Assembly: GCA_002105175.1 (NCBI GenBank)
Contig: MCGE01000032.1
Location: 1 to 64,000, forward strand
Origin: Absidia repens
Taxonomy: Eukaryota; Mucoromycota; Mucoromycetes; Mucorales; Cunninghamellaceae
Reading direction: 5' to 3'
DNA: 64,000 bases
Shown: piece by piece, positions 58,475-64,000 of the stretch
How the letters are laid out: each line of letters opens with the position of its first letter
How positions within the stretch are numbered: position 1 is the stretch's first letter
Made by a program: the position numbers and the translations under genes
The notes under the pieces: model-generated
What the model was told of the DNA's origin: nothing
What the model saw: the letters and a program-made list of their open reading frames with translations, nothing else
Database searches by the model: none

Positions 58475-61267
58475 ATGATATATGCAGACTCACCACCTGA
58501 ACCGTCTCACCCCGACTGGTATCCTCATCTCGATCACAACACGGTTAATGTCCCCAATTGTTATTACTATGTATCGTTCCTGGAGAAGTTTTGGCACACC
58601 GTGGATGAGTTGACCAAACAGGAACAACGGCATTTCCTTGCACGGGCTGAAGTTCGCTATGAACAATGGATCCGCCACTTTAATTCTGCTTTAGCGGTAC
58701 CCCCATTAGGTAATAAAGAAGAAGAAGAAGAAGAAGAAGAAGAAGAAGAAGGAAGAAAGACAACTTGGTGTGACATTAGACATCTCAATCAATCACTTCA
58801 TTCTTTCTCTGAATTAGATGTTGCGTTCATGTGGCATGTCCATTTATTGTCTCCATTCCACTGCTACGAAGATCTAGTCTTACGGTTGTCTGGAAAGCAA
58901 GTCTTTGATACTCCATTTCCTTTGGCTGAACTGGTAAGTGACGAAAAAGTGACGGACGTGTGTGTGTGTGTGTGGCGACTGAGAAAAAGCATGCTGACTT
59001 TCCCTGTATAAATTAGCGTGGTTCACCATCGGCGTCTACCGTCAAGGCATGGGAAGCCGTCCTCGGGGATGAGCCTTATACATTGACCAAAGACAATATG
59101 TATTCAGGCGTGTTCCACCGGTCCTGTTACAAATGTGGTGATCGCATCGAATTACCATGGTAAGCAAAAATGAAACGAAGCAAATAGGCCAAGCTGATGA
59201 AAACTAATTGATTTTTTTTTTAAAAAAAAAATGGATATGTAGGACGACTTACTTTGATCAGCGCTATGGGCTCGACTTGAACCGATTCTCTCATGGATGT
59301 GATGCATCACTTGCAAGTCAAGGGATGCATGTGATGGATTTGGCCAAACTCAAATTGGAGGCGGATTTGCTTGGAAATGCGGAAGGTCGCTCAAAGATAG
59401 CGTAAGTCATCTTTAAAAAATGATCCCCTCCTTACCAATTTTTGTTTTTTTTTTTAACAAAGCTGACACTCTTTTCTTCTAATCCGATCAATTAGTGGTA
59501 CTTTACTGAATCCAGATGGAACAGAGAAAACGGAAGCCAATAAAATGGTGTCAAAGTTGAAACCTATTCAGGTGTTTAATCCTGAAAACGAAGTGGATTA
59601 TGCCTATGAACGTCAAATTCAAGAACAATTGAAATTCCTTGGTGACAAATATGAATATGATGCCAATGGTAAAGAGATATATACCAAAAAAAAAGGAGGG
59701 TACTGAAAGTAATTTTTTTTTTGATTGTACTAGAATTATTATATGCGATTCGATCAAACTACCATGGAAACCCATCTCCCTTCTCTATTGATTTGATCCA
59801 TGCGGTGGCAAGACAACGAAAATTCTATCATTTGGTGATGTTATCGGATTGGCATGATAGTGATGTGCTCTCGTCGTCGGTCCGACGGTACCATGATTTC
59901 ATGTTTATGATGAAGGCCAATCCAACCATGATTGCCGTCCCCACTGTTGGCATTGGTAAAGAAAAGTCTATAAAAAAATAAGATATCCTGGAAGAAGTGA
60001 GGGGTGGTGCAGGTTGAAACTGACTTTTTCGATTTTTTTCTTTTTTTGTTGTTTTTATTTGTTTTGGATAGATGTGGCTTTCCATACTCATATGATTCAA
60101 GGGGTTATGTATCGGGCATTTACACTTAAGTATCTCAAACGTGTGATCAATCATGATGATGGCGTTCCTTTGTCAAGTTTGAAAGAATATGCCATTGAAA
60201 CCAATAAAGCCTGGCAAGAACTGCCCATGCGCTACTCTTATATGGTAAGGAAAGTTTAAAATAAAACATGGGACACATAGTTGAATCACGCATTATGATT
60301 GGTAGGAACAATCCACCCAGGACGGGAACATCTCATTGGGTACACTCCATCTCTCTGAAAGAGGTTTCTATCCTGATTATTATGAAGGCATGATCAAAGT
60401 CAAGAAACAATCAAGTAAATCTATCTATGGCTCTTTGAATGACGAGTAAGTATAAATCACTCAAAAGCATCTTTCGGATTTTGGGACATGACTTTTTTTT
60501 TCTATCCTAGTATGAAGGAACTTGGTAGGAAGTATTCAAAGCTTACCATTGTCAGTGTCCATGGTCATGGTAAAATCATCTTCCACTGTAAAAAAAAACA
60601 CACATTATGCTAACGTTTCTCGCATAATTCAATAGGTGTAGATCCATCGTTTTGCGCTACAACCGATATTGTAAGTACCCTGAATCAAAATAAACGCACA
60701 CGCACACACACTGAATTCATCATTGTCAATACATATTTATAGTCTAACTGGCAAGACGTCCAAAACTTTATTGCAGAGGGAATGAAAAGAAACCCATACG
60801 GGTATATTGGGTAAGAGGGAAAAAAGTTTTTTATTACAGTGAAAATCATGCTAACGTACACAAGCGCTAATCTTTTTTTTTTTTTTTTTTTTTTTTTTGT
60901 GGTCGTCTGATTTAGATCGATTCATCAAGCCACTGGGGGGCAAAGCGCGATCTATTCAACTGACAAACGACAAAAGGCAGGGAAAATAGTGTGGGAACGT
61001 GAAGATGATGAGGAAAATAGCAAATGGTATCGCCGGAACAACAACGATAAGAAGGTATCCTCATCGTTCAGCGGCGAATTCGGGCTGATACGACTTCAAG
61101 CTTCTGCTTTGACAAAGTGTCCGACCGCATTGAAGAAGGCCAAGTCTCTACATCTTGTTGCTTCCACGACCGACTTGGCTCTTGAATACCCCATCATGTA
61201 TAGTTGTTGTGGTACTCGGGCGGCAGGTCTTTTACCCTGGATGGGAACCGTGGTAATCACCATCTAG
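58475..61267 (+). CDS. DUF1399 (glycine-rich domain-containing protein-like) protein, copy 1
   Basis: Twelve exons: 58475-58709, 58818-58933, 59017-59159, 59243-59401, 59496-59668, 59734-59955, 60072-60244, 60306-60445, 60511-60569, 60636-60670, 60743-60810, 60916-61267. They give 624 residues with every phase closing. DUF1399 blocks are clear: YYYVSFLEKFWHT, LDVAFMWHVHLLSPFHCYED, DVAFHTHMIQGVMYRAFTLK. The HxxH-type WHVH and HTHM motifs are the conserved histidines of the family. A CYKCG...C pair follows. The C-terminal part contains a basic low-complexity segment and a Cys pair (YSCCGTRAAGLLP). Family members in plants and fungi are linked to stress and cell-wall phenotypes; the molecular activity is unknown. 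Intron 1 has expanded GAA repeats (58717-58750). Confidence 0.85.
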
Positions 61268-62025
61268 ATATAGCTTAGTTAGTCTCCCATGTACAAATTA
61301 TTTTTAGCTTTATTTTGCATCATCTATTCTCTATCAATAAAAAAAAAACTCTTTGTACTATTATTATTTTATATGTATCTGTGTCTTATATTAGATGGGG
61401 ATTATGTGTCTTTACTAATGTAGCTATGGCAGAGACTCCCAGTGAGCTATAAAAGGAATGAAATTAGAAGGGGTTGTTTTTTTGGTGGTTATTGCAAAGG
61501 GGTGTCGTGTGTGTCAGAAAACCTTTTGATTTGCTACGTTCGCATAAATAACTCTTGGTGTTTCAATTACATTAATGCATAGTACAGCTCTCTTCGACGT
61601 ATTAGTTATATTTAATAACAGGTACTCGCAACACGAACAACTACAACATTGACTATTGATTGGGAAATCTAGCGGTCAGGCGACAAGTAGAACGCCAAAT
61701 GCATAAAACATAATGATGTGTGATTTGGAACAATTTCTTCTGTTGTTCAATTTGTTCTGTACACAGAAATGAATTCGGAAGGAGACAGAAAACACAAAGA
61801 GTGCACCATCACGTGTAATATCCAATCATTGGTCGGCAAAGATGGCTGCGCAATCGGGAACTTCTTTTTTGGAACTATGTCATTTGTGTAACCCCGACAT
61901 ATTTTTTTTTCTCTTTTTAACTTTTGAGCTTTTCTATATAAATTGGTACTTCTTTGCCCTTCCAACACCCACTCTCCTTTTTTCTATATTTTTTACTATT
62001 ATAGCAAATTTAAAACAAACAAAAC
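61268..62025. other. Intergenic region between the duplicated DUF1399 genes
   Basis: 3' flank of copy 1 with AATAAAAAAAA near 61337, then a promoter for copy 2 that does not resemble the promoter of copy 1. No gene or repeat recognised. Confidence 0.5.
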
Positions 62026-63513
62026 ATGACCATTCTTATGAAACCAGTGGGCTCCTTACAATATGCAGACTTACCACCTGAAGCCCCTCATCCCAAATGG
62101 TATCCTCATCTCGATCACAACACGGTTAATGTCCCCAATTGTTATTACTATGTATCGTTCCTGGAAAAGTTTTGGCACACCATGGATGACATGACCAATT
62201 TGGAACAACGGCATTTCCTTGCACGGGCTGAAGTTCGCTATGAACAATGGATCCGCAACTTTAACTCTGCTTTAGCGGTACCTCCTCTAGGTAATAAATA
62301 AATAAAAAAGTTGTGTATGCCCTGACATTAGACATCTCAATACTTCATTCTCTCTCTCCCCCCCCCTGTGAATTAGATGTCGCATTTATGTGGCATGTCC
62401 ATTTATTGTCTCCATTCCACTGCTACGAAGATCTAGTCTTACGGCTGCCTGGAAAGGAAGTCTTTGATACTCCATTTCCTTTGGCTGAACTGGTAAGTGA
62501 CGAAAAAGTGACGGACGTGTGTGTGTGTGTGGCGACTGAGAAAAAGCATGCTGACTTTCCCTGTATAAATTAGCGTGGTTCACCATCGGCGTCTACCGTC
62601 AAGGCATGGGAAGCCGTCCTCGGGGATGAGCCTTATACATTGACCAAAGACAATATGTATTCAGGCGTGTTCCACCGATCCTGTTACAAATGTGGTGATC
62701 GCATCGAATTACCATGGTAAGCAAAAATGAAACGAAGCAAATAGGCCAAGCTGATGAAAACTAATTGATTTTTTTTTTTAAAAAAAAATGGATATGTAGG
62801 ACGACTTACTTTGATCAGCGCTATGGGCTCGACTTGAACCGATTCTCTCATGGATGTGATGCATCACTTGCAAGTCAAGGGATTCATGTGATGGATTTGG
62901 CCAAACTCAAATTGGAGGCGGATTTGCTTGGAAATGCAGAAGGTCGCTCAAAGATAGCGTAAGTCATCTTAAAAAATGATCCCGTCCTTACCTTTTTTTT
63001 TTTTTTTTTTTAACAAAGCTGACATCCTTTTCTTTTAATCCGATCAATTAGTGGTACTTTACTGAATCCAGATGGAACAGAGAAAACGGAAGCCAATAAA
63101 ATGGTGTCAAAGTTGAAACCTATTCAGGTGTTTAATCCTGAAAACGAAGTGGATTATGCCTATGAACGTCAAATTCAAGAACAATTGAAATTTCTTGGTG
63201 ACAAATATGAATATGATGCCAATGGTAAAGAGATATATACCAAAAAAAAAAAGGAGGGTACTGAAAGTAATTTTTTTTTTTGATTGTACTAGAATTATTA
63301 TATGCGATTCGATCAAGCTACCATGGAAACCCATCTCCCTTCTCTATTGATTTGATCCATGCGGTGGCAAGACAACGAAAATTCTATCATTTGGTGATGT
63401 TATCGGATTGGCATGATAGTGATGTGCTCTCGTCGTCGGTCCGACGGTACCATGATTTCATGTTTATGATGAAGGCCAATCCAACCATGATTGCCGTCCC
63501 CACTGTTGGCATT

Positions 63514-63556
<43 letters not shown>

Positions 63557-64000
63557 TTCAATCGAGAAACCACAGAAGCTCAAAGCTGACTCCTCCCCCC
63601 CCCTTTTTTTTTCTGGTAGATGTGGCGTTCCATACTCATATGATTCATGGGGCATCGTATCGAGCATTTACGCTCAAGCATCTCAAACGTGTAATTAATC
63701 ATGATAATGGCATTCCTTTAACAAGTTTGAAAGAATATGCCATTGAAACTAATCAAGCTTGGCAAGTGTTGCCTATGCGATACTTTTATGCGGTAAGGAA
63801 TTCAAACAAACCAAGAAAAAAAAAGGCACGCATCACTCACGATGATTGATTTGATTGATGATATGTAGGAAAAAGATCTCCAGATCAATGATGTTTCACG
63901 GGGCAGTCTACATCTTGACGTAGATGGCTTCCATCCTGATTATTATGAAGGCATGATCAAGACCAAGAAACAAGAATATAAAAGCATCTATGGCTCATTG
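62026..64000 (+). CDS. DUF1399 protein, copy 2 (3' end beyond window)
   Basis: Eight exons are visible: 62026-62290, 62377-62492, 62574-62716, 62800-62958, 63052-63224, 63293-63514, 63620-63792, 63869-64000 (cut). Exon lengths for exons 2-7 are identical to copy 1, and exons 2-6 and introns 2-5 are nearly identical in sequence. The N-terminus differs: it starts MTILMKPVGSLQYADLPPEA, ten residues longer than copy 1, and is likely the ancestral form. From exon 7 on the copies diverge (VSRGSLHLDVDGFHPDYYEG compared with ISLGTLHLSERGFYPDYYEG). Intron 6 carries a 38-nt A-run. No frame damage is visible, so both copies may be functional. Confidence 0.85.

Overview
The window is a nuclear contig fragment from an intron-rich, early-diverging filamentous fungus, most likely Mucoromycota (Mucorales-like). 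The reasons are many short GT-AG introns (about 50-90 nt), AT-rich intergenic DNA with long poly-A/T runs, and a gene set not expected together in yeasts or Ascomycota: a FAM72 homologue, a Twinkle-type mitochondrial helicase, a DUF4442 hotdog protein, DUF1399 proteins and a Fanzor. The species cannot be named from the sequence alone.

Layout. 1-9 kb: 3' end of a UPF0014/FetB-type membrane protein, a two-TM protein, a Cys-3/Zip1-type bZIP factor, a small single-TM protein, FAM72 and a PC-esterase/SGNH-like type II membrane protein. 9-11.8 kb: repeats without a convincing gene. 11.8-19.4 kb: an alpha-arrestin with a PPxY motif, a single-TM protein, a small ankyrin protein, and the head-to-head pair IES6 (INO80 subunit) and RPT2 (26S proteasome ATPase). 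19.7-25.4 kb: the mobile region, described below. 25.4-28.2 kb: repeat-rich DNA. 28.2-32.8 kb: a mitochondrial PPR protein convergent with a primase-less Twinkle. 33-45 kb: a DUF4442 protein, a cytochrome b5-like protein, a coiled-coil protein, a double-GATA factor preceded by GATA sites, and a bHLH factor. 46-52 kb: two divergent, divergently transcribed Hsp70 paralogues, one with degenerate nucleotide-binding motifs. 54-64 kb: the exosome nuclease DIS3/RRP44 and a recent tandem duplication of a DUF1399 gene, the second copy cut by the window edge.

The most notable locus is 19718-25135. A six-exon minus-strand gene encodes a protein of about 1,233 residues whose C-terminal half has the TnpB/Fanzor signature: a RuvC-I Asp, then TS-x-x-C4 zinc ribbon, then RD. 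It also has an NLS-like basic patch and a second Cys cluster near the N-terminus. The gene lies between two same-orientation LTR-like repeats of about 400 bp (TG...CA end on the 3' side, TATA box on the Fanzor strand). A Ty3/gypsy RNase H remnant lies directly upstream. This looks like an RNA-guided nuclease gene carried by, or captured between, retrotransposon LTRs. A 16-bp minisatellite and about 270 nt of 3' flank are the natural place to look for its guide RNA.

About nine copies or fragments of a second dispersed repeat (called R1 here, up to about 1 kb) are scattered over the window, and a GC-rich palindromic repeat (R2) forms a three-copy tandem array at 27.2-27.55 kb. Single-base frameshifts occur in four otherwise well-conserved genes, including DIS3, which should be essential. 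This suggests residual assembly indels, so the Fanzor frameshift should not be taken as proof of inactivation.

Exon coordinates are hand-derived from splice consensus and reading phase. In every multi-exon model the phases close to a whole number of codons, allowing for the indels stated.
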